Shown here one piece after another: positions 53,524 through 62,630 of a stretch of DNA of 64,000 bases; within the stretch, counting starts at the first letter, position 1, and every line of letters begins with the position of its first letter. The stretch is from Ruegeria marisrubri. Lineage in GTDB: Bacteria > Pseudomonadota > Alphaproteobacteria > Rhodobacterales > Rhodobacteraceae. A model generated the notes under the pieces. The model was given only the letters and a program-made list of their open reading frames with translations. It was not told the DNA's origin and searched no databases. A program made the translations under genes and the position numbers. Location: assembly GCF_001507595.1 (NCBI RefSeq), contig NZ_LQBQ01000012.1:124001-188000 (forward strand), written 5' to 3'.

Positions 53524-54414
53524 ATGGTAGCACAAGTTATCGACGGCAAGGCCTTTGCGGCCACCGTGCGGGGCCAGGTGGCGGATCATGTGGCCCGGCT
53601 GAAGGAAGAGCATGGCATTACCCCGGGTCTTGCCGTGGTACTGGTAGGCGAAGACCCGGCCAGCCAGGTCTATGTCCGCTCGAAGGGCAAGCAGACCGTC
53701 GAGGTCGGCATGAACTCATATGAGCACAAGCTGGATGCCGATACGTCCGAGGCCGAGCTGCTGGCGCTGATCGACAAGCTGAACAACGACCCGGCCGTTC
53801 ATGGCATTCTGGTGCAACTGCCGCTGCCCAAGCACCTGAACGAAGATCTGGTGATCAACGCCATCGACCCCGCCAAGGACGTGGACGGGTTCCACATCTC
53901 GAACGTGGGTCTGCTGGGTACCGGCCAGAAGTCAATGGTGCCCTGCACGCCGCTGGGCTGCCTGATGATGCTGCGCGATCATCACGGCTCGCTTTCGGGG
54001 ATGGACGCGGTGGTGATCGGCCGTTCCAACATCGTCGGCAAGCCGATGGCGCAACTGCTGCTGGGGGACAGCTGCACCGTGACCATTGCCCACTCGCGCA
54101 CCAGGAACCTGCCCGAGGTCGTCCGCCGCGCCGATATCGTGGTGGCTGCTGTCGGGCGTCCGGAAATGGTGCAGGGTGACTGGATCAAGGAAGGCGCGAC
54201 CGTGATCGACGTGGGCATCAACCGTATCGAGCGCGATGGCAAGAAGGTGCTGGTCGGCGACGTGCATTACGAAAGCGCCGCGGCCGTGGCCGGTGCCATT
54301 ACCCCGGTTCCCGGCGGCGTCGGGCCGATGACCATCGCCTGCCTGCTGGCCAACACGCTGACCGCCTGCTGCCGGTCGCATGGTCTGCCCGAGCCCGAAG
54401 GCCTGACCGCCTGA
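53524..54414 (+). CDS. folD: Bifunctional methylenetetrahydrofolate dehydrogenase/cyclohydrolase
   Basis: 296-residue enzyme interconverting 5,10-methylene-, methenyl- and 10-formyl-THF. The active-site Lys motif YVRSKGK (about residue 53), [11 protein letters not shown], the NADP-binding GRSNIVGKP and the closing [10 protein letters not shown] are all present. The ATG at 53524 follows GGAAGGGATCGAGG. It completes the formate-to-C1-folate route with fhs. Confidence 0.97.
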   Translation: MVAQVIDGKAFAATVRGQVADHVARLKEEHGITPGLAVVLVGEDPASQVYVRSKGKQTVEVGMNSYEHKLDADTSEAELLALIDKLNNDPAVHGILVQLPLPKHLNEDLVINAIDPAKDVDGFHISNVGLLGTGQKSMVPCTPLGCLMMLRDHHGSLSGMDAVVIGRSNIVGKPMAQLLLGDSCTVTIAHSRTRNLPEVVRRADIVVAAVGRPEMVQGDWIKEGATVIDVGINRIERDGKKVLVGDVHYESAAAVAGAITPVPGGVGPMTIACLLANTLTACCRSHGLPEPEGLTA

Positions 54415-54425
54415 ACCCACTAACC

Positions 54426-54460
54426 CAGGCCGCGCCATATGGAGCGGCCTGACTTTTCTT
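54426..54460 (+). terminator. Rho-independent terminator after folD
   Basis: CAGGCCGC (54426-54433) and GCGGCCTG (54444-54451) form an 8-bp stem (inner CC/GG can extend it), followed by ACTTTTCTT. It closes the fhs-folD unit and abuts the 3' end of the convergent pdeM. Confidence 0.85.
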
Positions 54461-54462
54461 GC

Positions 54463-55125
54463 TCAACGTGGCATCGGGATCGAGCGGGGGCGCTTCCCGG
54501 TCAGGATTGCCACAGCGTCTTCTGCCATCAACCCTTTCAAAGTTTCATCGCTGCTGCGAAGCCCGCCGGTATAGGTGCCATAGGCCGGTAGGATGATCCG
54601 GGAATCGTCCACCAGAAAAGCCGGTCGCGTCATCAAGCGGCCAGCGGCGCGAAGTGTCGCCTTTGGGTGGAAATGACCCGAGATTTCCGATTTGGCCCCA
54701 AGCTGGGCGATGTGGCGGAAGACCAGCGCGGAACACCTCCATTCGGCCAAATATGTCCCCCCCAGTTCGATCGGGCCCGGGTCATGGTTGCCTTCGATCC
54801 AGATCCAGCGCCGCCCCGCCTGCAGGGTGGAAATCCGCGACCGCTCTGCCTCGGCCAGCGATCGCGCTGCGTCCAGATCGTCGAAACTGTCTCCAAGGCA
54901 GACGACCGTGCCTGCCTTGGTCTGCTCGATATCCTCTGCCAGCCGGTTCAGGGTGTCGTGGCTATCATACGGCGGCAGGGCAGGGCCACCGCGTCTGACG
55001 AAGCGCTCGGATTTGCCGAGATGCAGGTCTGACACGCACAAGGTCTTCTGCTCTGGCCACCACAGCGCGCCGGATCCCAGCGCGACGAGAAGCTGGCCCG
55101 CAAAGGAAAACTTTACCCCATTCAT
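54463..55125 (-). CDS. pdeM: Ligase-associated DNA damage response endonuclease PdeM
   Basis: 220-residue calcineurin-like metallophosphoesterase. Metal ligands appear in order: SDLHLGK, GDSFDD, EGNHDP and SGHFHP. The ATG at 55125 has AGGGAAAG upstream; the frame extends 10 codons further without support. It sits 41 bases after the Lhr-like helicase on the same strand, the standard pairing of the 'ligase-associated' repair set. Confidence 0.92.
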   Translation of the reverse strand: MNGVKFSFAGQLLVALGSGALWWPEQKTLCVSDLHLGKSERFVRRGGPALPPYDSHDTLNRLAEDIEQTKAGTVVCLGDSFDDLDAARSLAEAERSRISTLQAGRRWIWIEGNHDPGPIELGGTYLAEWRCSALVFRHIAQLGAKSEISGHFHPKATLRAAGRLMTRPAFLVDDSRIILPAYGTYTGGLRSSDETLKGLMAEDAVAILTGKRPRSIPMPR

Positions 55126-55166
55126 GCCGTGGTCTTTCCCTGTTCTGCCGAACAACGCAAGCCTCG

Positions 55167-57587
55167 TCAGGTACTTTCCATTTGTGCGAGGCCGGCCGCG
55201 CGCAGCAAGCGGTCGCTTTCCTCGGCCAACAGCCGTTCCTCGGCTGCCCCCTTCACTGGAACCTTGCCCACTTCGAGAAACAGCGGTGCAGCAAACGGCG
55301 AGACACGCTCCAGCCGGATGAGATCTATTCGCCCCTGCACGCGGGCGATCATGACTTCGATCCGGCCGAAATCCACCAGACCCCGCATCGCCTCTTCGCG
55401 CGTGATTTGCATCAACAGGTGGTCGGGGTCGTATTTCAACAGCGTGTCATAGAGGATGTCCGACGAAAACGTAGCCTGCCGCCCGGACTTTCTCTGGCCG
55501 GGCATGTTCCGCTCGATCAGGCCTGCAATCGTTGCGCTGGCCCGAAAGGTGCGTTTCATCAGTGCATTGCCCGCCAGCCATGTCTCCAGCCCGTGCCGCA
55601 GATCTTCGATGCGGAACAGGGGGCGGGGGTCGGTCACGGCGTCCAGCCCCCAGATCAGTGTCGCATAGTCGGTTGCGACGAACCCGAGCGGGGCCAGGTC
55701 CAGTTCCTCCATCCGCTTGGTGAGCAGCAGCCCTAGCGTCTGTTGCGCATTGCGGCCGGCAAAACCGTAAACACAAAGATGCTCCCGACCCTCGTGCGGA
55801 AAGCTCTCGATCAGCAGCCGTCCCCGCCCGGGCAGGCGAGACACGTCGCGTTGGAGCGCCAGCCACTCGGCAGTGTGCCCGGGCAACTGGGGCCAGTCGG
55901 ACTGTTCCAGCATGGTCATGATCCGGTCGCTGAGTTGGGTCGAAGTGGCGAACTTCGTGCCCATGAAGGTGGCGATCTTGGGTTTCTTGTCGGCCCGCCG
56001 GGTCACTTCGACGACCATTTCGCGCAGGCCCTCGTATCGGACGATCTGGCCGCCGATCAGGAAGGTGTCGCCGGGGGTGAGGGAGGCCGCGAAGCTTTCC
56101 TCGATCTCGCCCAAGGGTTTCCCACCCCGGTTGCGCCTGAGCCGAACCTTGAGCGTGTCGGTATCCTGAATGGTCCCGATATTCATGCGAATGCGCTGCG
56201 CCGCGCGGGGGTCGCGCAGCTGCCACATGCCGTCGGAGCGCTGTTGCAGCCGTTGCCACCGGTCATAGGCGCGCAGGGCATATCCGCCGGTTGCGCAGAA
56301 CTCGAGGCAGGCGTCGAACTCGGGCCGGGAAAGGCCGGCAAACGGCCCGGCCGAAGTCATCTCGGCAAACAGCGAATCCGCGTCGAACGGCCCCGAGGCC
56401 GCGGCGATCAGGATATGCTGACACAGCACGTCACGTGGGCCGCGGCCCCGCGGCTCTCCGTCCAGATCATGCGCCTTGACCGCTTCCAGCGCCGCCACGC
56501 ATTCCACCACCTCGAACCGGTTCGCCGGGACGAGCAGCGCCTTGGACGGAGCGTTGTAGCGGTGATTGGCGCGCCCGATCCGCTGCACCAGGCGTTTGAC
56601 GTTCTTTGGCGCCCCGATCTGGATCACCAGATCGACGTCGCCCCAGTCGATGCCCAGATCCAGCGACCCGGTGCACACGATGGCGCGCAGCTCGCCACGA
56701 ACCATTGCGGCCTCGACGCGCGCGCGCTGCTGCCGGTCGAGGCTGCCGTGGTGGATGCCGATCGGCAGCCCTTCGTCATTGGCCAGCCACAGGTTGTGAA
56801 AGAATATCTCGGCCTGAGCGCGTGTATTGTGAAAGATGAGGGTCGTCTTGTGACGCTTGATCTGTTCGAGCACCGCGGGAATCGCGTAGGCCGCACCGCC
56901 GCCTGCCCATGGGGGCATTTCCTCGGTTTGCAACATCGAGATATCCGGGTCGGGGCCGGGGTCGGCCAGAACGATGTCGCAGTGGTCGGGGTGGCGGGCA
57001 AGAAAACTTGCGATAGCGTCCGGGTCCTCGACGGTCGCTGACAGGCCGACGCGCCTGAGATTCGGGCGCAGCCGCTGAAGCCTCGCCAGTGCGAGCATCA
57101 GCTGATCGCCCCGCTTGCTCTCGGCAAGCGCGTGGATTTCATCGACGATCACGCGCTCGAGCCCGGCAAAGGTGCGGGCCGCATCCTCGTAGGAGGTCAG
57201 CAGGGCCAGGCTCTCGGGCGTGGTCAACAGGATGTGCGGCGGGTCGGCGCGCTGGCGTTTCTTCTGCGTCTGAGAGGTATCGCCGGTTCTGTCCTCGATA
57301 CGGATCGGCAATCCGATCTCGTCGGCGGGGGTGCGCAGGTTACGCTTGATGTCTGCCGCCAAGGCCTTGAGAGGCGAGACATAGAGAGTGTGAAGGCCCT
57401 GATGTCCCCCGTCGGCCAGCTCCGCCAGGGTTGGCAGGAAACCAGCCATTGTCTTGCCGCCACCGGTTGGTGCGATCAGCAATGTCGCGGGCTGACCTGC
57501 GCGATCGAGCATGGCCTGCTGATGGGGGTGGATCGACCATCCGCGCGCGGAAAACCAGGAGTGAATCGAAGCGGGTAGGGGAGGCAT
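55167..57587 (-). CDS. Ligase-associated DNA damage response DEXH-box helicase (Lhr-like)
   Basis: 806-residue superfamily 2 helicase. Motif I is APTGGGKTMAGFLP (about residue 38), motif II VDEIHALAESKRG, motif III SATVEDP, and motif VI RIGRANHRY. The Lhr-core C-terminal region follows. It is the partner of PdeM; the DNA ligase and metallo-beta-lactamase exonuclease normally completing the set are not in this window. Confidence 0.92.
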   Translation of the reverse strand: MPPLPASIHSWFSARGWSIHPHQQAMLDRAGQPATLLIAPTGGGKTMAGFLPTLAELADGGHQGLHTLYVSPLKALAADIKRNLRTPADEIGLPIRIEDRTGDTSQTQKKRQRADPPHILLTTPESLALLTSYEDAARTFAGLERVIVDEIHALAESKRGDQLMLALARLQRLRPNLRRVGLSATVEDPDAIASFLARHPDHCDIVLADPGPDPDISMLQTEEMPPWAGGGAAYAIPAVLEQIKRHKTTLIFHNTRAQAEIFFHNLWLANDEGLPIGIHHGSLDRQQRARVEAAMVRGELRAIVCTGSLDLGIDWGDVDLVIQIGAPKNVKRLVQRIGRANHRYNAPSKALLVPANRFEVVECVAALEAVKAHDLDGEPRGRGPRDVLCQHILIAAASGPFDADSLFAEMTSAGPFAGLSRPEFDACLEFCATGGYALRAYDRWQRLQQRSDGMWQLRDPRAAQRIRMNIGTIQDTDTLKVRLRRNRGGKPLGEIEESFAASLTPGDTFLIGGQIVRYEGLREMVVEVTRRADKKPKIATFMGTKFATSTQLSDRIMTMLEQSDWPQLPGHTAEWLALQRDVSRLPGRGRLLIESFPHEGREHLCVYGFAGRNAQQTLGLLLTKRMEELDLAPLGFVATDYATLIWGLDAVTDPRPLFRIEDLRHGLETWLAGNALMKRTFRASATIAGLIERNMPGQRKSGRQATFSSDILYDTLLKYDPDHLLMQITREEAMRGLVDFGRIEVMIARVQGRIDLIRLERVSPFAAPLFLEVGKVPVKGAAEERLLAEESDRLLRAAGLAQMEST

Positions 57588-57697
57588 GCAGGCACTTTAT
57601 CTTCGTTGTGGGGCAGGGGGAAAAAATTTCACCGGTCGGCGACGGGAACTTGCGGAATCGACGTTCAAGCAAAGAACCGAAAACTCAGGAGTGTGAC

Positions 57698-58177
57698 ATG
57701 TCCAAACTGCGCAGATGGGCGACGCCGCTGACCATCGGCAGCTTTCTGGTCATGGGGGTGACCGGAATCCTCATGTTCTTTCATCTCGACACAGGGTTGA
57801 ACAAGCTGGCGCATGAATGGGCGGGCTGGGCGATGGTCGTGGGCGTCGTGGCACATCTGGTGGTGAATTGGCGCGCCTTCATGGCCTATTTCAAACGCCC
57901 GGTGGCCAGCGCGTTCATGGCCGCCGGAGCGGTCGTGCTGACCTTGTCCTTCTGGCCGGTAGACGGCGTTGGCAACCCCATGCAGTCGGTCGCGCAGGCC
58001 ATTGCCGCGGCGGATGTCGCCACGGTCGTTTCGTTGAGCGGACATGATCTGGACACTGGGCTGGACCGGTTGGCTGCGGCCGGTTTCGACGCGCAGGCGG
58101 ACACAGCCATCCATGATCTCACCGGTGGTGAACGCGCTCAGCAGATGAGGATCATCAGTGCCCTGTTTTCGGAGTAA
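57698..58177 (+). CDS. DUF4405 domain membrane protein
   Basis: 159-residue protein. The first 90 residues carry three hydrophobic segments with conserved His residues (ILMFFHLDTG, LAHEWAGWAMVVGVVAHL), the DUF4405 pattern that resembles a small cytochrome b-like haem-binding membrane domain. The remaining soluble tail (about residues 95-159) has a DUF-like helical region, not recognised. CAGGAG precedes the ATG. Function unknown. Confidence 0.78.
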   Translation: MSKLRRWATPLTIGSFLVMGVTGILMFFHLDTGLNKLAHEWAGWAMVVGVVAHLVVNWRAFMAYFKRPVASAFMAAGAVVLTLSFWPVDGVGNPMQSVAQAIAAADVATVVSLSGHDLDTGLDRLAAAGFDAQADTAIHDLTGGERAQQMRIISALFSE

Positions 58178-58190
58178 CGGGGCCGCCCCG

Positions 58191-59498
58191 TTACTTCACG
58201 ATCTCTTCGTCGCGCACGAACATGTTGGCCCAGGCCCGGTCGATCAACTCGGGGCTCATCTGATAGGGAATGCCCTCGAACTCGCAGATCGAGATCATCT
58301 GATCGATCAGGAAGATCGGCTGGTAGTTCGCGTAGATGTTGTTGATCGTCGGGTATTTGACCTTGAGCAGATGAACCAGCGCAGCCTCGTCCAGCGGCAT
58401 GCCGCGCTTGCGTGCGACCATGGCAAAGATCTTGAGGAAGTTCTCCTGGTTCGGGCCATCGATCTTGATCTTGAAGAAGATCCGGCGCAGGGCGGCCTGG
58501 TCGAAGATCTCGTTCGGGTGGAAGTTGGTCGAGAAGATGACCAGCGTGTCGAAGGGCACTTCGAATTTCTCCCCCGATTGCAGACCGAGAATGTCCTTGC
58601 CTTCCTCCAGCGGAACGATCCAGCGGTTGATCAGCGCCTGCGGCGGTTCGCTCTGACGGCCAAGGTCGTCGACGATGAAGATGCCACCCGTCGATTTCAA
58701 CTGCAGCGGGGCCTGATAGGTTCGTGCAGTGGGGTTGTAGACCAGATCGAGCATGTTGAGCGTCAGTTCGCCGCCGGTGATGACGGTGGGGCGCTCACAC
58801 ATCACATAGCGCGTGTCGAACCGCTTGCGGCGGCGCAGTTGCGTTGGGTCGTCCGGCTCTTGCTCGATGGCATTGTGCACGATCGGGTCATAGACGGTGA
58901 TCACCTGACCCGCGTATTCGATCGCGCGGGGAACATAGACATTGTCGCCCAAAGCATCGCGAATGCCGTTCGAAATCGAGGATTTACCGTTGCCCGGCGG
59001 GCCATACATCAGGATCGAACGGCCCGCGCTGACGGCAGGGCCGAGGTGGTCCAGCAGGCTGTCGGGCAGAACCAGATGCCCCATCGCGTTGACAAGCTGG
59101 TCGCGGGTGACCTGGATGTTGCGGATGGACTGACGTTTGACCTGCTCGCGATAGACATCGAGCGGTACGGGCATGGCGCCGAAATATTCCGACTGGCTGA
59201 GCGCATCCAAGGCGCGGGCCTTGCCGGCATCGGTCAGTTGATAACCCATTTCATTGCCACTGTTGGCATTCAGCGTACCGGTTGCCTCAAGCAGTTTTTG
59301 GCTGCGGGCGATGTCCACCAGTTCCTGCGTGACCGAAGTGGGCAGACAGATCGCCTCGGCGATTTCGCTGACAAGGTTGGCGTTCTTCCTGAAAATCGTT
59401 TTCAGAAGAATGTCCCGCATCATCACCAAGGGAAGCTTCATTTCCTCCAGGCCCTTCGGGGCCGGAGGGGCGATCACGTTGGTGGTTTGCATGTTCAT
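58191..59498 (-). CDS. AAA ATPase with HTH-like N-terminus, tad-linked
   Basis: 435-residue protein. Residues 30-110 look like a winged-helix region (LVSEIAEAICLP...TQELVDIARSQKLLEATG, then GYQLTDAGKARA). The AAA core has Walker A YGPPGNGKSS (about 190), Walker B GGIFIVDDLG, sensor LVIFSTNFHP and the arginine finger in QAALRRIFFKIKI. The ATG at 59498 is preferred. It lies downstream of the tad genes on the same strand, after a gap of 117 bases. The function is not established; a regulatory or assembly role for the pilus system is a guess. Confidence 0.8.
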   Translation of the reverse strand: MNMQTTNVIAPPAPKGLEEMKLPLVMMRDILLKTIFRKNANLVSEIAEAICLPTSVTQELVDIARSQKLLEATGTLNANSGNEMGYQLTDAGKARALDALSQSEYFGAMPVPLDVYREQVKRQSIRNIQVTRDQLVNAMGHLVLPDSLLDHLGPAVSAGRSILMYGPPGNGKSSISNGIRDALGDNVYVPRAIEYAGQVITVYDPIVHNAIEQEPDDPTQLRRRKRFDTRYVMCERPTVITGGELTLNMLDLVYNPTARTYQAPLQLKSTGGIFIVDDLGRQSEPPQALINRWIVPLEEGKDILGLQSGEKFEVPFDTLVIFSTNFHPNEIFDQAALRRIFFKIKIDGPNQENFLKIFAMVARKRGMPLDEAALVHLLKVKYPTINNIYANYQPIFLIDQMISICEFEGIPYQMSPELIDRAWANMFVRDEEIVK

Positions 59499-59615
59499 GA
59501 GCGATGCCCGCCTGCTTCGTTGCGCGTCAAAACCCTGCGGTTGGTTCCGCATGTGGTAAATTTCACCCGCCAATGTGGCAGCACAAAGGCAGAGACGGGG
59601 CGGAGAAATGGTGGC

Positions 59616-60161
59616 TTAGGAACCTGAAAAAGCGCCCAATATCAGGTAGATGGATAATGTCCCGGCCAGGGCGAGCCCCATGGGGAAAAGTTTTCCCCTG
59701 TCCCAGCTAATCCAATCCGGCGCAAACCGCCGCAAGGCCGTGTATTTTCCGATCCGGTGCGCCGTGAATGCCCCGAGTATGGCGGCCGCGAAGATGGCCA
59801 ACAATAGTCGGAGATCCCCGGTCCAGATGAAAGGGGCGGCAGCGGCGGCAAACTTGGCGTCACCAGCCCCGACAGCGCCGCCAGCGCTCAGCAGGAACCC
59901 GATCACCAGCACCACGACCAGATGCAGAAGCTGCCAAGCGTAAACCGGTAGAGATATCGTCAAAGGGCCGATGGCGCCGACACTCCATTCAGAGGCCCAG
60001 GGCGGCAGCACAAAGAATCCCACGACAAGAAACACCGCCGCCAACGTGACCACCGCATGATTCTTGATCCGCATTTCCCGCATATCGGTAAACGCGACGT
60101 AAAAGCAGATGGGAAGCACGAACGGCAGGAACCACAGCGCCGCCGACGCCGGAATTTCCAT
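59616..60161 (-). CDS. cpaA: Tad prepilin peptidase (TadV/CpaA)
   Basis: 181-residue membrane aspartic protease that processes Flp prepilins. The two catalytic aspartates are D26 (AFTDMREMRIKN) and D101 (GAVGAGDAKF). About five to six transmembrane segments are visible; the N-terminal methylation domain of PilD is absent, as in TadV/CpaA. It follows the TPR gene by 3 bases. Confidence 0.92.
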   Translation of the reverse strand: MEIPASAALWFLPFVLPICFYVAFTDMREMRIKNHAVVTLAAVFLVVGFFVLPPWASEWSVGAIGPLTISLPVYAWQLLHLVVVLVIGFLLSAGGAVGAGDAKFAAAAAPFIWTGDLRLLLAIFAAAILGAFTAHRIGKYTALRRFAPDWISWDRGKLFPMGLALAGTLSIYLILGAFSGS

Positions 60162-60164
60162 GAA

Positions 60165-61013
60165 TCAGGCTTCCTCCAGCGCGGCCAGCGAACGAGCGGC
60201 TTCGTCGTAGTGCTGCGGGTGGGTCGCAATGGCATCCCGGAACAGGTTCTTGGCAGTGGCGACATCGCCCCGCTTTACCGCCGAGATCGCCATCGTGTTG
60301 AGCAGTTGCGCCCGCTCCACCTGGTTCATGGGGATGACCGGCAGGGTGTAGTTGCCCTGCGCGCTGCGTGCCAGCACCAGATTGTTCTTGGCCGTATAGA
60401 GCGAAGGGTCTTGACGGATTGCCTCGGTGAACAGCTTTTCGGCCTCGGCAAAATCCCCGCGAGTGAGCTTGGAATAGCCCCAGTTGTTCATGACGCCCGC
60501 AGGGCGAGTGGTCAGCCCGACCGCGGTCTCATAAAAGGCATCTGCGCGTTCCCAGTCCTTGTTGGCATCTGCCACGATCGCCTCCAGCCGGTAGCGCTTG
60601 AACGTCTCGTGCGTCGGAGGGATCGCGTTCAAGACCTCTTCGGCACGTTTCCATTCGCCGTTGCGAACCAACGCACCAGCAAAGTTGACTTTGTCCTCGA
60701 CCGTCGTCCCCTTCATCGTGGTCAGTTTCGACCAGGCTGCGACCGCTTCGGTATTGCGCTTGGCGCGGGTCAAAGAGATTGCAAGGCCCCGCTGCAAATC
60801 GGTTCGGCCCGGATTCTTGCTGACCGCCCGATGAAAATAGGTGACCGCCTCGTTCGGGTTGGCGGCGTTCAGCATCACGTCATTGAGGTTGGTTTCGTCG
60901 ATGACGTTGACTTCCTGAAAGGCGCGGTCGACGGCCTCCTCGCCTTTCTGTTCGCAGGCCGACAGAACCAGCCCGCACGCCATCACGGTCGTTGTCAAGA
61001 TTGGGTGGCGCAT
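60165..61013 (-). CDS. tadD: TPR lipoprotein, TadD-like
   Basis: 282-residue TPR protein. A lipoprotein signal ends at LVLSAC (Cys near 19). TPR-like helices run through the rest (AVTYFHRAVSKNPGRTDLQ, NWGYSKLTRGDFAEAEKLF, NTMAISAVKRGDVATAKNLF). TadD acts as a pilotin for the secretin of the Tad system. Confidence 0.85.
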   Translation of the reverse strand: MRHPILTTTVMACGLVLSACEQKGEEAVDRAFQEVNVIDETNLNDVMLNAANPNEAVTYFHRAVSKNPGRTDLQRGLAISLTRAKRNTEAVAAWSKLTTMKGTTVEDKVNFAGALVRNGEWKRAEEVLNAIPPTHETFKRYRLEAIVADANKDWERADAFYETAVGLTTRPAGVMNNWGYSKLTRGDFAEAEKLFTEAIRQDPSLYTAKNNLVLARSAQGNYTLPVIPMNQVERAQLLNTMAISAVKRGDVATAKNLFRDAIATHPQHYDEAARSLAALEEA

Positions 61014-61043
61014 GATTTGCGTCCTTTTCTGCTCTTGCCTTTG

Positions 61044-61628
61044 TCATGGTGACTTGCGGATGACGAATTCGCCTTCTCCCCGCCGCACCAGTCTCAGTTC
61101 TTGTTCTTCTTGTGGCCCATTATTATCAGGGTTTTCCATTTTTGCGAGTGCCAAGCGCAAATTGTCCCCGATTGCGTCACTTTCGCCATTGGAAAGGGCA
61201 AAGGCTCGTTCAAAGACATTGGCTGCTTCGGAATATTCGCCTTTCTCCATCAGGAGGACGCCAAGATTGTTCCATGCAACCGGCCATTCCGGATCGTCTT
61301 CGACTGCGCGGCGCAGCAGCATTTCGGCTTGTCCCAGCCGACCCAGACCAAGGTTGGCCGTGCCAATCGAGGTCAGGATCTCGGTGGTCATTCCCTGGTC
61401 CAGCGCCGCACGGGTAAAGGCGTCCAAAGCCAGTTCGTATTCGCCGGCTTCCATCAGACGGTTGCCGACCTCGACCCCATCCACGGCTTGGCCCTTGGGG
61501 TCCACTCCGGGTGGGTAGGGGCCTTTGCCAAGCTCAGAAGACGTACAAGAAGCCACAGCGGCAAACGCCGCTGTGGCCAGGATCATCCAGAGAAGACGTG
61601 CAGGTCCGCCCGCACTCGTCTTTTTCAT
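61044..61628 (-). CDS. TPR lipoprotein in the tad operon
   Basis: 194-residue lipoprotein: signal with lipobox AAVASC (Cys near 29), then two to three TPR units (GEYELALDAFTRAAL, GRLGQAEMLLRRAVEDDP, GEYSEAANVFERAF). A second TadD-like protein, upstream of the longer one by 30 bases. Which of the two is the functional TadD cannot be told from the sequence. Confidence 0.82.
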   Translation of the reverse strand: MKKTSAGGPARLLWMILATAAFAAVASCTSSELGKGPYPPGVDPKGQAVDGVEVGNRLMEAGEYELALDAFTRAALDQGMTTEILTSIGTANLGLGRLGQAEMLLRRAVEDDPEWPVAWNNLGVLLMEKGEYSEAANVFERAFALSNGESDAIGDNLRLALAKMENPDNNGPQEEQELRLVRRGEGEFVIRKSP

Positions 61629-61640
61629 ACTTTTTTCTGC

Positions 61641-62618
61641 TCACATGTTGCCCAGATCCATAATGCCTTTTGCCGAGGGGCCGACAAGAATGACCAGCAG
61701 CGGCGGCACCGTCAGCATCATTGTGGCAAGGGTCATTTTGGTTGGCAACTTGTTCGCGGCTTCTTCCGCCCGCATCACCCGTTTGTCACGCATTTCCCCT
61801 GCGTAAACGCGCAGAGCTTCTGCAATCGGGGTGCCGAAGGTCGCGGATTGGATCAAGACGGTAACAAAGGAGCTGATGTCCTGGACGCCGCAGCGTGTCC
61901 CGAACTCCCTGAGAACCTTGTCCTTCTCCTTGCCGGCCTTCATCTCGTAGGCAACGACTTCGAATTCTTCCGCGATTTCCGGATAGGAGGCGCGAATCTC
62001 CTGGGCCACGCGCACGACGGACTGGTCAAGCGACTGGCCTGCCTCGACACAGACCAGCATCATGTCCAACGCATCGGGAAAGCCTTGGGTGATCTTTTCC
62101 TTGCGGGTCTCAACCCTGCGGGTGATCCAGTATTTTGGCAGAAAATAGCCGGCAACCGCCGGGCCCAGCACCCGCATCGCCAATTGCTGACCGTCGAATT
62201 CCTGATCGCCTGCCAAGACGGTTACGAACAAGATTCCGATCAGCAGCCCGGCGATGCCCAGGGCGAACTGCGCAAAATGATAGAAGCGTACCGCGTCCTT
62301 GGTTTGATAGCCGGCCTGGCGGAGCTTGAGCTGCAACGCAGACAGTTCTTCCGCGTCTTTCGGTTCCAGGAATGTCGCGAAACGTTCCAGCTGTTCGTTT
62401 CGGCCGGCCTGGCGCAACTGCTCCTTCTTGCTCTTTTTCTTTTCCTTCTTGGGCGCGTTGGCGCGTTGAAGCTTTTTCAGCGGGTCTTCGGGTTGGTTCA
62501 GAATTGCCGGGATGGTGAGCAGGATCATGAACAAGCCCAAGGCGCCGACCACGATGAGCGGCCCGAACTCTCCAAGGTATTCCGTCAGGAAGTCATTGAT
62601 GCGGGTAAGAAATTCCAT
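61641..62618 (-). CDS. tadC: Tad inner-membrane platform protein TadC
   Basis: 325-residue type II secretion F-domain protein. One N-terminal transmembrane segment, a basic cytoplasmic region (KKEKKKSKKEQLRQ), two central membrane segments, then the F domain (GFPDALDMMLVCVEAGQSLDQ) and a terminal membrane hairpin. With TadB it forms the platform driven by the TadA ATPase. Twelve bases separate it from tadB. Confidence 0.92.
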   Translation of the reverse strand: MEFLTRINDFLTEYLGEFGPLIVVGALGLFMILLTIPAILNQPEDPLKKLQRANAPKKEKKKSKKEQLRQAGRNEQLERFATFLEPKDAEELSALQLKLRQAGYQTKDAVRFYHFAQFALGIAGLLIGILFVTVLAGDQEFDGQQLAMRVLGPAVAGYFLPKYWITRRVETRKEKITQGFPDALDMMLVCVEAGQSLDQSVVRVAQEIRASYPEIAEEFEVVAYEMKAGKEKDKVLREFGTRCGVQDISSFVTVLIQSATFGTPIAEALRVYAGEMRDKRVMRAEEAANKLPTKMTLATMMLTVPPLLVILVGPSAKGIMDLGNM

Positions 62619-62630
62619 TTTCTGACCTCC

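Noticed and set aside
51816-53564. 582-codon antisense frame over fhs and chorismate mutase
   Set aside because: Opposes two clearly conserved genes and shows no motif.
59682-59698. Perfect palindrome GGGGAAAA-G-TTTTCCCC
   Set aside because: Lies inside the prepilin peptidase coding region and simply encodes an RGKLFPMG-like stretch; no promoter context.
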